From contig JBDZVI010000004.1 in the NCBI GenBank assembly GCA_040255585.1, positions 25,304 through 89,303 of the forward strand: a stretch of 64,000 nt of DNA, given 5' to 3'. Every line of letters begins with the position of its first letter. The stretch's first letter is position 1. The translations under genes were made by a program, and so were the position numbers. This DNA comes from JAAYYF01 sp040255585 (GTDB lineage Bacteria; Deinococcota; Deinococci; Deinococcales; Trueperaceae). The notes under the pieces were generated by a model that ran no database searches, was not told where the DNA came from, and saw only the letters and a program-made list of their open reading frames with translations. This document shows, one piece after another, positions 16,869 through 24,598 of this stretch.

Positions 16869-18080
16869 TCAGAAGCGGGCGAAGGCCCGCCTGGCGCGCG
16901 CCACCACCTCGTCGACCTGGGCCTCGTCTATGACGAGCGGCGGCAGGAAGCGCACCGTATCGCCGCCACCGGAGGTGGTCACGACCCCTTCGGCGAGCAG
17001 CGCCTCGATGACGGGACCCACGGGCACGTTCATCTCCACCCCGATGAGCAGGCCGCGCCCGCGGACCTCCTTGACGACGCTACCGGCCGAGCGCAGCCCG
17101 GCCATCAGCCTCTCGCCCAGGCGCGCCGCGTTGGTCATCAGGTGGCGTTCCTCGATCTCCTCGAGCACCGCCAGGCCGGCCGCGGCGGCCAGCGGGTTCC
17201 CACCGAAGGTCGTGCCGTGACCGCCCTTCGGCATGGCGCCCGCCACCTCGTCCGTCATGAGCAGAGCGCTGATCGGCACGCCGCCCGCCAAGCCCTTGGC
17301 GAGCGTGACCATGTCCGGCTGGATATCGAACGCCTCGCTAGCCAGGAACGTGCCCGTGCGACCGACGCCCGTCTGGATCTCATCGAGCACGAGGAGCGCC
17401 CCGCTACGCTTCGTGGCGGCGCGGGCGGCGGCCAGGAACTCCTGCGTCGCAGGCCTGATCCCGCTCTCTCCCTGGATCGGCTCGAGGAGCACGGCGGCCG
17501 TGCGGTCGTCGACGGCCGCCTCCAAGGCGACCACGTCGTTGAAGGGCACGAACTCGACCTCGGTGTCGTACGGTGCGAACGGTTCGCGGTACTTCGGCTC
17601 CCACGTGAGGGGCAGCACGCCCATGGTGCGACCCGAGAACCCGCGCTGGGCAGCCACGAAGCGCCTTCGGCCAGTGGCCACGCGCGCCCACTTCAAAGCC
17701 GCCTCGTTGGCCTCAGCCCCCGAGTTGCCGAGGAAAGCGCGCGTGAGCGGCGGCCTGACGAACTGGAACAGCTTGTCGACGAACTCGGTGCGGACGTCGT
17801 TGCCGAGGTTCTGCGGGCAGACGATCAACCGCCGAGCCTGCCGCGCGAGAGCGTCGGCGAGGCGTTCGTTGGCGTGACCGACGCTCGCCACCGCGATGCC
17901 GGCCAGACAGTCGAGGTACTCGCGACCGTCCGCGTCGTAGATGAGAGCGCCGGCGCCGCGCACGAACACGACGTCGGGGTGCCACAGGCCGCTGCCGTGG
18001 GTCTCTGCCGCGGCGAGGATCTCGGCGGTTCGGGAACGGCTCATGGTGCCGGCAGGCGTTTCGACTTTGGAACTCGGCAT
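16869..18080 (-). CDS. argD: Acetylornithine / LysW-lysine aminotransferase family protein
   Basis: A class-III PLP aminotransferase of 403 residues that would move an amino group from glutamate in arginine synthesis. In Deinococcota the same enzyme type (LysJ) also works on LysW-bound lysine intermediates. Motifs include GREYLDCLAGIAVASVGHAN, FLGNSGAEANEAALKWAR, LLEPIQGESGI, LDEIQTGVGRTGTF, the PLP-lysine block VTLAKGLAGGVPISA, and GGHGTTFGGNPLA. The ATG at 18080 follows a GAGGGAG site. The frame is open further upstream, but those residues are unlike the family. The symbol could equally be lysJ. Confidence 0.88.
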   Translation of the reverse strand: MPSSKVETPAGTMSRSRTAEILAAAETHGSGLWHPDVVFVRGAGALIYDADGREYLDCLAGIAVASVGHANERLADALARQARRLIVCPQNLGNDVRTEFVDKLFQFVRPPLTRAFLGNSGAEANEAALKWARVATGRRRFVAAQRGFSGRTMGVLPLTWEPKYREPFAPYDTEVEFVPFNDVVALEAAVDDRTAAVLLEPIQGESGIRPATQEFLAAARAATKRSGALLVLDEIQTGVGRTGTFLASEAFDIQPDMVTLAKGLAGGVPISALLMTDEVAGAMPKGGHGTTFGGNPLAAAAGLAVLEEIEERHLMTNAARLGERLMAGLRSAGSVVKEVRGRGLLIGVEMNVPVGPVIEALLAEGVVTTSGGGDTVRFLPPLVIDEAQVDEVVARARRAFARF

Positions 18081-18133
18081 GCGTTGTGCTCCCTCTCGGC
18101 GCGGCGGCTCACCGAACGACCGCGTGTCCGGGA

Positions 18134-18139
18134 AGCATA
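18134..18139 (-). promoter_or_regulatory. Probable -10 box of the aminotransferase gene
   Basis: TATGCT on the minus strand lies about 54 nt before the ATG at 18080, leaving a short leader that includes the GAGGGAG site. Confidence 0.35.
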
Positions 18140-18181
18140 ACGCCGACGCACCACCGTACGCGCCTCGCACCGGGGCACCGT

Positions 18182-18895
18182 TCAGGAACCGATGGTCACG
18201 AAACAGAGCGGCACTTCGGTGCGCCCGTCGACGTTGAGCAGCTTGGCGAGCTCGTCGTCGTAGAAGTCGGCGGCGTAGGTCGCCGCCAAGCCGAGGGCGC
18301 TGGCGGTCAGCACGAGGCCCTGCGCGGCCGCACCGGCATCGAGCATGAGGTAGCGGTAGGGTCGGCCGCCGTCAGCGACCCGGTGACGGCCCGGCACGCC
18401 GGTGAAACAGACGACCGCGGCCTGCGCCGCCGTCTCGATGGGCGCCAGCACCACCTCCGCGAACTCGCTCGCCACTTCACCCATCCTGAGCTGATCGAGG
18501 CTGTGGTCGCGCGGGTTGTAGTGGTAGACGCCCGCGAAGAGGTCCTGAACGTTGAGAACGAGCAGATAGGCCTCGAGGGATGAGGCCGCCTGCGCGCTCA
18601 CGTGCACCCGCTGGCGACCGTAGTTGAAGCCGGCCGAGCCCCAGAGGAGCTGCGATAGGTGGGTCTGCTTCAACCGACCGCCCTCGGCCACGCCGCTGCG
18701 TTCGCGCGACAGGGCGGTCCAGATGCCCGTCCCGCCCTTCAGTTGCGGAGCCGGCAAGCTCGCGACCTCGCTGGGGTTGGCGAGCACCTTGAACGGCGGC
18801 GCCACCCGAGTGCGCGACGGCGGCAACTGCCCGCGGCGGTACTTCGTCTGGTCGAAGAACTCCGCACCGAACGTGCGGCCTTTGCTGGCTGTCAC
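18182..18895 (-). CDS. SagB-type nitroreductase-family oxidoreductase
   Basis: An FMN-dependent dehydrogenase-like protein of 237 residues, nitroreductase fold, SagB/ThcOx group. Diagnostic segments are TALSRERSG near the N-terminus, LSQLLWGSAGFN, YLLVLNVQDLFAGVYHYNP, and DAGAAAQGLVLTASALGL with the C-terminal CFVTIGS. SagB enzymes oxidise azolines in ribosomal peptide natural products, but many stand-alone relatives have other, unknown roles. No precursor peptide or cyclodehydratase gene is nearby. The GTG at 18895 is chosen because GGGAG lies 8 nt upstream and TACAGT (18915-18920) could be its -10. The frame remains open to 18982. Confidence 0.75.
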   Translation of the reverse strand: MTASKGRTFGAEFFDQTKYRRGQLPPSRTRVAPPFKVLANPSEVASLPAPQLKGGTGIWTALSRERSGVAEGGRLKQTHLSQLLWGSAGFNYGRQRVHVSAQAASSLEAYLLVLNVQDLFAGVYHYNPRDHSLDQLRMGEVASEFAEVVLAPIETAAQAAVVCFTGVPGRHRVADGGRPYRYLMLDAGAAAQGLVLTASALGLAATYAADFYDDELAKLLNVDGRTEVPLCFVTIGS

Positions 18896-19005
18896 TAGTC
18901 TGGCTCCCGCAGGCACTGTAGCACCGCTTCGCACGCGTGTAGCGGGGCGCGGGGTTATGCTGCCGTAGCGCCCGGCCGCCAAGCGCGCGCGGCGTCCATA
19001 GCAGC

Positions 19006-19407
19006 ATGGAACTGAGAGTCAGGTTCGTCGAGACAGACCAGATGGGCGTTGTCCACCACAGCGCCTACGTCCCATGGTTCGAGGCAGGGCGCGTCGAGTG
19101 GCTGCGGGAGCGCGGCCTCAGCTACCGCGAGATGGAAGACTCGGGCCTGTCCCTCGCCGTCGCGAGCGTCGCGGTCGACTACCGCTCGGCGGCGTACTTC
19201 GACGACCTCCTCGAGGTCACGAGCACCCTCACGGAGGTGCGCAGCCGGCGCGTCGCGTTCGCCTACCGGGTCGCGCGACCGAACGACGGCGCGCTCGTCG
19301 CTACGGCAACCACCACCCACGTGCCGACGGATCGCTCGGGGCACGCCGTGCGACTCCCAGGGCGGTGGCTGGCGCCGCTGCTCGCGCTGCTCGCCACCGA
19401 CCCGTGA
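19006..19407 (+). CDS. Acyl-CoA thioester hydrolase, YbgC/4HBT family
   Basis: A hot-dog-fold thioesterase of 133 residues. VRFVETDQMGVVHHSAYVPW contains the catalytic Asp of the 4-hydroxybenzoyl-CoA thioesterase family, followed by FEAGRVEWLRERGLSYREME. The acyl substrate cannot be deduced. There is no signal peptide, so it acts in the cytoplasm. A TATGCT at 18956-18961 may be the -10 box, leaving a leader of about 40 nt. guaB starts 43 nt after its stop and may be co-transcribed. Confidence 0.85.
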   Translation: MELRVRFVETDQMGVVHHSAYVPWFEAGRVEWLRERGLSYREMEDSGLSLAVASVAVDYRSAAYFDDLLEVTSTLTEVRSRRVAFAYRVARPNDGALVATATTTHVPTDRSGHAVRLPGRWLAPLLALLATDP

Positions 19408-19450
19408 ACCACCAGGCCGTCACCCCCGGTCGCGAAGGAGAAGGCACCGC

Positions 19451-20965
19451 ATGAATCGACAAGCTGTCCGAGAGGCCCCGGCCAAGAACCCTGTCGAGAA
19501 GATCGTCGGCACCGCGCTGACCTTCGACGACGTGCTCTTGGTGCCGGCGCACAGCCGAGTGCTCCCGAAGGACGTCGACCTCTCGGCGCGCCTGACGGGC
19601 TCCGTGCGCCTCAACCTGCCGATCGTGTCGGCGGCCATGGACACCGTGACGGAGACGCAGATGGCGATCGCCATGGCGCGGCTCGGCGGGATCGGCGTCA
19701 TCCACAAGAAGATGTCGGTGGAGGCGCAGGCCGAGATGGTGCGCAAGGTCAAGCGCTCCGAGTCGGGCATGATCGTCGACCCGATCACCCTCGAGCGGCA
19801 CGCCACCCTTGCCGACGCGGAGCGCCTGATGGGCGAGTACTCGATCAGCGGGGTGCCCATCGTGGAGCGCGACGGCAAACTCGTCGGCATCCTGACGAAC
19901 AGGGACATGCGTTTCGAGACCGACATGACCCGGCCCGTGGCCGACGTCATGACGTCGGAGGGGCTCATCACCGTGCCCGTCGGCACGACCCTGGAGACCG
20001 CCGTCGAGATCCTCAGGGTCAACAAGGTCGAGAAGCTGCTGGTGGTGGACGACAAGGGGTACCTGAAAGGCCTCATCACCATCAAGGACATAACGAAGCG
20101 CCTCGAGTACCCGCTGGCGGCCAAGGACGCGCTCGGCAGGCTGCGGGTCGCGGCGGCCGTCGGCGTGAGCCGCGACCTCGAGGAGCGGGCCGCTGCGTTG
20201 GTCGAGGCCGGCGCCGACGTGTTGGTCCTCGACAGCGCCCACGGGCATAGCCAGGGCATCCTCGACGCTCTGCGCTACGTCAAGGACGCCTACGCCGTCG
20301 AGGTGATCGCCGGCAACGTCGCCACCGGCGCCGGGGCGGCCGCGCTGGTGGAGAACGGTGCCGACGGCGTGAAGGTCGGCGTCGGGCCGGGCTCGATCTG
20401 CACGACCCGCGTCGTCACGGGTGTCGGCATGCCGCAGCTCAGTGCCATCCTCGAGGTCGCCGACGTCCTCAGGGGCTCGGACGTCACGCTCGTGGCCGAC
20501 GGCGGCATCAAGTACTCGGGCGACGTCGCCAAGGCCATCGCGGCCGGCGCCGACGTCGTGATGGTCGGCTCTCTGCTGGCCGGCACGAGCGAGGCGCCCG
20601 GCGAGGAGATCCTTCGGGACGGCCGGCGCTACAAGGCGTACCGGGGCATGGGCAGCCTGGGGGCCATGGCGGGCGGGAGCGCCGACCGCTACTTCCAGGA
20701 CGCCTCCTCCGGCAATCAGGCCAAGCTCGTCCCCGAGGGCATCGAGGGCATGGTCGCCTACAAGGGTCCGGTCGGTGACGTCATCTACCAGGCCGCGGGC
20801 GGCCTGCGCTCGGCCATGGGCTACTGCGGCACACCCGACATAGCGGCGCTGCAGCGCGACGCCAGGTTCGTGACGATCACGCAGGCGAGCCTCGTAGAGT
20901 CGCACCCGCACGACGTGACCATCACGAAGGACGCTCCCAACTACTCGGTCTCTAAGAAGGGCTGA
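19451..20965 (+). CDS. guaB: IMP dehydrogenase
   Basis: Oxidises IMP to XMP, the committed step of GMP synthesis. The 504-residue protein has the N-terminal TFDDVLLVPAHSRVLP and a pair of CBS domains (about residues 110-230: SGVPIVERDGKLVGILTN and EKLLVVDDKGYLKGLIT). The catalytic loop GPGSICTTRVVTGVGMP carries the active-site Cys, and the flap includes RGMGSLGAM. The ATG at 19451 follows AAGGAGA. An in-frame extension back to 19049 overlaps the thioesterase gene and is not family-like. Confidence 0.96.
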   Translation: MNRQAVREAPAKNPVEKIVGTALTFDDVLLVPAHSRVLPKDVDLSARLTGSVRLNLPIVSAAMDTVTETQMAIAMARLGGIGVIHKKMSVEAQAEMVRKVKRSESGMIVDPITLERHATLADAERLMGEYSISGVPIVERDGKLVGILTNRDMRFETDMTRPVADVMTSEGLITVPVGTTLETAVEILRVNKVEKLLVVDDKGYLKGLITIKDITKRLEYPLAAKDALGRLRVAAAVGVSRDLEERAAALVEAGADVLVLDSAHGHSQGILDALRYVKDAYAVEVIAGNVATGAGAAALVENGADGVKVGVGPGSICTTRVVTGVGMPQLSAILEVADVLRGSDVTLVADGGIKYSGDVAKAIAAGADVVMVGSLLAGTSEAPGEEILRDGRRYKAYRGMGSLGAMAGGSADRYFQDASSGNQAKLVPEGIEGMVAYKGPVGDVIYQAAGGLRSAMGYCGTPDIAALQRDARFVTITQASLVESHPHDVTITKDAPNYSVSKKG

Positions 20966-21010
20966 GCGCAGGGCGGCACGCGGTACGGTCGACGTCGGTC
21001 GCCCGGGGTC

Positions 21011-21045
21011 GCTCGCGGAACGGTCCCCAGCTCGTGGAACGGTCC
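21011..21045. repeat. Two imperfect 16-bp direct repeats
   Basis: GCTCGCGGAACGGTCC (21011-21026) and GCTCGTGGAACGGTCC (21030-21045) differ at one base. They lie between the convergent ends of guaB and bshC. Confidence 0.7.
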
Positions 21046-21063
21046 GCGGCCGAGGCTAACCGA

Positions 21064-22629
21064 TCAGAGGACGAGTTCCTGGTCGCGCTCAGGGGCCAGG
21101 GTGGCGAACCGGTCCATCAGCGGCTCGATACCGAACTTGAGCGCGTGGCTGAACGGGCTCAGCACGCGTTCGGCCGGCTGCCCGAGGGGCAGGAGGTGCG
21201 CGGCCAAGCGGTCGAACTGCCGGGTCGTTACCTCGTCGCGCGCAGCGAGCGCCGCGCTCGTCTTGCCGCGCAGGCGCGCCAGGGTCTCCTCCAAGTGATG
21301 CCTGCCACGCTTCACCGTGCCGCCCAGCGTCGGGTCGATGCCCCCTACCTCGGAGAGGAGCTTCTCGAACTCCGACTCGATACAGCCGGCGGCCGCCGCG
21401 AACAGTTCAGCGTGCCCGTGGCGCTCCAGGAGCGTGCGTTCCAGCAGTTCGGTCCGTTGCGCCCTGAAACGTGCCGCGCTGACCCCAAGCCCGTCGAGGA
21501 GCCGGACGGCCACGGGCTCGAGCACCGTGGCCGTCGCTCTCTGCCATGCCAGAGGCATGGGCACGCCGTGGAAGCGGTAGACGTCCCGCAGTTGCGAGAC
21601 GTAGCGCAGCTCGCCCGGACCGAGCACGAACACTGCGGTGGGCAGGGCGAAGTCCTGAGTGATGGGGCGCAGGCCGGCGGCGGGAGTGATGGCGGTGGGG
21701 TCGGCATCGAGGAGCGCCTGGAGGTCCGCGCGCGTGAAGCGCTTGTCCTCGACGACGAAAGCGCCGCCCGCCGCCCTCAGGAGCAGCCGCCTGCCGCCCG
21801 TCTCGACGAACAGGTTGGTGGCGCCCTGCGCGCGCCCGAGCTGCGGCTCGAAGCCGAGTTCCTTCAGGCGCCTGCCCGCCGCGTTGATGGCGGCCGGCGT
21901 GACGAGCGGGTCGGACAGCTCGCGCTCGATGATCGGGCGGAAGTGCTCGGCGACGTCGCTCCTGAGCGGGTCTATCAGCACGAGGCCGGCGGGGCCGAGC
22001 AAGCGCGTGAAGAGCGCTGCGAACCAGTCGCTGTACGTGGTCACCGAGCTCGCCGCGCCCTCCAGCAGCTCCCACACGGGCTCGAGGAAGCGCGGTCGTG
22101 GGGTGAGCGCCGCCAGCCCCGCGGAGACACCGTCTACCATCTCCCTGGTAAGGGGGACGCGGCCGACGGCGACACCGTCCGGCAGCCGGACGCTTAGCCT
22201 GCGCAAGGTCTCGCTCGCGTCCAGCATGTACGTGTTGTCCATCTCGTGAGCGTCGTGGTCCTGCGTCGCCAGCCAGAAGATGGGCACGACCGGCCGCTCC
22301 CGCGTGTCGAGTCGCCTGGCCAGCGCCACGGCCGTCATGGCCTTCGACAGGCTGTAAGTAGGCCCCAGCAGCAAACCGGTCTGCTGCCCCGTGACCACGG
22401 CGCGCGCCTCCGGATGCGAGAGGCGCTCGAGGTTGGCGAGCACCGGGGGCGGAGCGCCGAGGGCGATGGCGTGGCGCTTGAGAGCGGCTACGAGCGACGC
22501 GCGCTCGGACGGTCGCGGCAGGGCCAGCGCCTTGTCTACGTCGCCTGGCGCCACTTCGAAGAAGTCGTCGAGCGAACCGGAGGAGTAGGCGTGCGCGAAG
22601 TCTGTTGGTGGCGTCGCTCGTGGTGGCAC
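21064..22629 (-). CDS. bshC: Bacillithiol synthase (cysteine-adding enzyme) BshC
   Basis: Adds cysteine to GlcN-malate in the last step of bacillithiol synthesis, the low-molecular-weight thiol used by Bacilli and Deinococcus. The 521-residue product shows AVVTGQQTGLLLGPTYSLSK, PIFWLATQDHDAHEMDNTY and a C-terminal helical region (EETLARLRGKTSAALAARDE) that forms the coiled coil in the family. The GTG at 22629 is chosen: TAAGCT lies 5 nt upstream, and residues further upstream do not resemble BshC. The other bacillithiol genes (bshA, bshB) are not in the window. Confidence 0.9.
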   Translation of the reverse strand: MPPRATPPTDFAHAYSSGSLDDFFEVAPGDVDKALALPRPSERASLVAALKRHAIALGAPPPVLANLERLSHPEARAVVTGQQTGLLLGPTYSLSKAMTAVALARRLDTRERPVVPIFWLATQDHDAHEMDNTYMLDASETLRRLSVRLPDGVAVGRVPLTREMVDGVSAGLAALTPRPRFLEPVWELLEGAASSVTTYSDWFAALFTRLLGPAGLVLIDPLRSDVAEHFRPIIERELSDPLVTPAAINAAGRRLKELGFEPQLGRAQGATNLFVETGGRRLLLRAAGGAFVVEDKRFTRADLQALLDADPTAITPAAGLRPITQDFALPTAVFVLGPGELRYVSQLRDVYRFHGVPMPLAWQRATATVLEPVAVRLLDGLGVSAARFRAQRTELLERTLLERHGHAELFAAAAGCIESEFEKLLSEVGGIDPTLGGTVKRGRHHLEETLARLRGKTSAALAARDEVTTRQFDRLAAHLLPLGQPAERVLSPFSHALKFGIEPLMDRFATLAPERDQELVL

Positions 22630-22732
22630 GGCGCAGCTTATCCAAGGTGAGTGCGCGTGGTGGCGCTTCGGACTACCCGCGACGCCGCGAACCGGTCTCC
22701 ATGAGAGCCGCGATCGGCCGCCCGGTACTTCG

Positions 22733-22894
22733 TGATACACTCACGCGGCCAGAGGTGGGACCGAAACCACCTTCCCGTAAGAAGGGGGAACCGCGAGCAT
22801 CGCGGCTTAACCGGGCTCATCGGACCTCGGGCGGCCGTATCTCATGCCGGCGAACGCGTTCAAGAGCGCGCCAGCCGCGCGAATCAAGACACTT
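22733..22894 (+). promoter_or_regulatory. Promoter and structured leader of the ComB-like gene
   Basis: An extended -10, TG-A-TACACT (22733-22741), is followed by three potential hairpins in the leader. These are GGTGG/CCACC with loop GACCGAAA, TTCCC/GGGAA, and CCGCG/CGCGG with loop AGCAT. A CGGCC/GGCCG pair could close the whole. No known riboswitch class matches. The leader ends at the ATG at 22844 or 22895. Confidence 0.4.
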
Positions 22895-23614
22895 ATGTTG
22901 ATCAACACGGATATCGTTCCTAGCGGACCATACTCAGACGTCGTCGTACTCATAGACGTGTTGCGGACGTGCACCGTCGCACCGATGCTCTTCGAGCGGG
23001 GCGCCCGCAGCTTGTCGCTCACGCCCTCGATGCGCCGCGCGCGCGCGGAGGCCGGCGCCGGGCGCGTGCTCGTCGGCGAGCGCCAGGGCGTGCCGCCCGA
23101 GGGCTTCAACCACGGGAACTCCCCGGCCAACCTCGCGCAGGTCGCCGTGGCCGGCCTCGACGTCGTCATGGTGTCCGAGAACGCCCCACGCTGGTTGGAG
23201 CAGTTGGGTGACGCGCGGCACGTCATGCTCGGCTCCCTCTACAACGCCGAGGCGGTCGCCCGACGCGCCGCCGCGGTGGCTACGGAGCGCATCGACCTCG
23301 TCTGCTCCGGCTTCGCGGGCGAGCCCGACTTGGACGACACGCTGGCCGCCGCCTTGATAGCCGGCCTCCTGAAACGACGCCTCGATGGGGCGCAGGTGCG
23401 CGGCGCAACGCGTTTCGCGACGGCGCTCCTGCGGGCGTTCCCGGAACCCGTCGACGTGCTCTGGCGCTCGCTGGCCGGCCACTACCTTCGCTCCATCGGG
23501 CTCGAGCAGGACATCGGCTTCGCGGCGCGCGTGTCGGTGAGCGACAGCGTGCCGGAGCTGCGCTCCGTCGCTCTTGGCGAGCATGGGCCCCTGTACCGCT
23601 TCGAGACAGCTTGA
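22895..23614 (+). CDS. 2-phosphosulfolactate phosphatase family protein (ComB-like)
   Basis: ComB-family proteins were defined in coenzyme M synthesis, where they dephosphorylate 2-phosphosulfolactate. Most bacterial members have no proven role. The protein (239 residues from this start) has the family opening IVPSGPYSDVVVLIDVLRTC, GEPDLDDTLAAALIAG and a C-terminal DIGFAARVSVSDSVP. The ATG at 22895 fits the family N-terminus. An in-frame ATG at 22844 would add 17 residues. Neither has a clear Shine-Dalgarno. The end overlaps the possible TTG start of the next gene. Confidence 0.75.
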   Translation: MLINTDIVPSGPYSDVVVLIDVLRTCTVAPMLFERGARSLSLTPSMRRARAEAGAGRVLVGERQGVPPEGFNHGNSPANLAQVAVAGLDVVMVSENAPRWLEQLGDARHVMLGSLYNAEAVARRAAAVATERIDLVCSGFAGEPDLDDTLAAALIAGLLKRRLDGAQVRGATRFATALLRAFPEPVDVLWRSLAGHYLRSIGLEQDIGFAARVSVSDSVPELRSVALGEHGPLYRFETA

Positions 23615-24477
23615 GTGAACGAGGTGCCGGGGCCAGGAGCGTCGAGACCGCTTCCGAAGCGGCCGTGATGGACCCCTCCGCGCGCCCGGATCCGCACGCC
23701 GACGCCGCCGAACGCGCCGCCGGCCAGCCGGCCGTCATGCCGGAACGGGTCGACGTACTGGGCTTCCCCGTCGACGTCGTGGACCTGCAAGACGCGGTGC
23801 GCTGGGTGCTGGACGCCGTCGCGGACGGCGGCAAGCCCCGCCTCGTCGTCACCCTCAACCCGGAGATCGTCGTGCAAGGCCTCGGCGATCCGGACCTCGC
23901 CGCGGCCCTCAGAAGCGCTGACCTGAGCGTCGCTGACGGGGTCGGCATCGCGCTGGCGGCGCGACGCGCGGGCCACCCCCTGCCCGGCAGGGTGCCGGGG
24001 ATCGACCTCGTGACGGAGCTGTTCCACGTCGGCGGGCCGAACGTGCGCGCCTACTTCCTCGGCGCCAAGCCCGGCGTGGCGGAGCGCGCTGCCGCTGCCG
24101 CAGCCCGGCGCTTCGGCGTGACCGTGGCCGGTCACCACCATGGCTACTTCGACCGCGTCGGCGAGTCGGCCCGGATCTGCGAGGGCGTGAGGGCGGCGCG
24201 CCCCGACGTGCTACTGGCGGGGCTTGGCGAGGGCCAGGAGCTGTTCCTCGACCGCCACGCCCAAGCGCTCGGCGCCAAGGTCCTCATCGGAGTCGGCGGC
24301 ACCCTTGACGTCCTGGCGGGCGAGGTGAGGCGCATGCCGGCCTGGACGACGCGGCTCGGCGTGGAGTGGCTCTTCAGGGTGGCGCTGGATCGCCGCCGCT
24401 GGAAGCGCGTCCCGCGGCTCGCCAAGTTCCTGTGGCTGGTCGTGAGTCAAGGCCGCCCCGGCCCCGCCGAGCGCTGA
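23611..24477 (+). CDS. WecG/TagA/CpsF family glycosyltransferase (GT26)
   Basis: Membrane-associated glycosyltransferase type that adds N-acetylmannosamine or a related sugar to an undecaprenyl-linked acceptor during wall or capsule polymer synthesis. The core has VDVLGFPVDVVDLQDAVRWV, TLNPEIVVQ, ADGVGIALAAR, YFLGAKPGVAERAA, GHHHGYF, VLLAGLGEGQELFL and the C-terminal RLGVEWLFRVALD. Length is 288 residues from a TTG overlapping the previous stop. ATG codons at 23668 and 23737 are alternatives, and the last would start right at the conserved core. Acceptor unknown. Confidence 0.85.
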   Translation: MSERGAGARSVETASEAAVMDPSARPDPHADAAERAAGQPAVMPERVDVLGFPVDVVDLQDAVRWVLDAVADGGKPRLVVTLNPEIVVQGLGDPDLAAALRSADLSVADGVGIALAARRAGHPLPGRVPGIDLVTELFHVGGPNVRAYFLGAKPGVAERAAAAAARRFGVTVAGHHHGYFDRVGESARICEGVRAARPDVLLAGLGEGQELFLDRHAQALGAKVLIGVGGTLDVLAGEVRRMPAWTTRLGVEWLFRVALDRRRWKRVPRLAKFLWLVVSQGRPGPAER

Positions 24478-24529
24478 GGCCGCGCCACCCGGCCGCGCTT
24501 GCGCGCACCGGCTCCAACACTCGAGCGCG

Positions 24530-24598
24530 GGGGCGTCGCGGGTCAGCGCGCCGCGGGTCATGGCGCCGCGTCGGGGCGTCGCGGGTCAGCGCGCCGCG
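24530..24598. repeat. Duplicated 26-bp segment spanning the end of purF
   Basis: The same 26 bases occur at 24530-24555 and 24573-24598 (period 43). Both begin GGGGCGTCGCGGGTCAGC, and the second encodes the last residues of PurF. The segment lies between the convergent tagA-like and purF genes. Confidence 0.75.

Noticed and set aside
22751..22768. T-box-like sequence (GGTGGGACCG) in the ComB-like leader
   Set aside because: The T-box consensus needs GGTGGNACCGCG plus a large upstream stem I. Only about 10 nt of transcript precede it, and the gene is not an aminoacyl-tRNA synthetase or amino acid gene.
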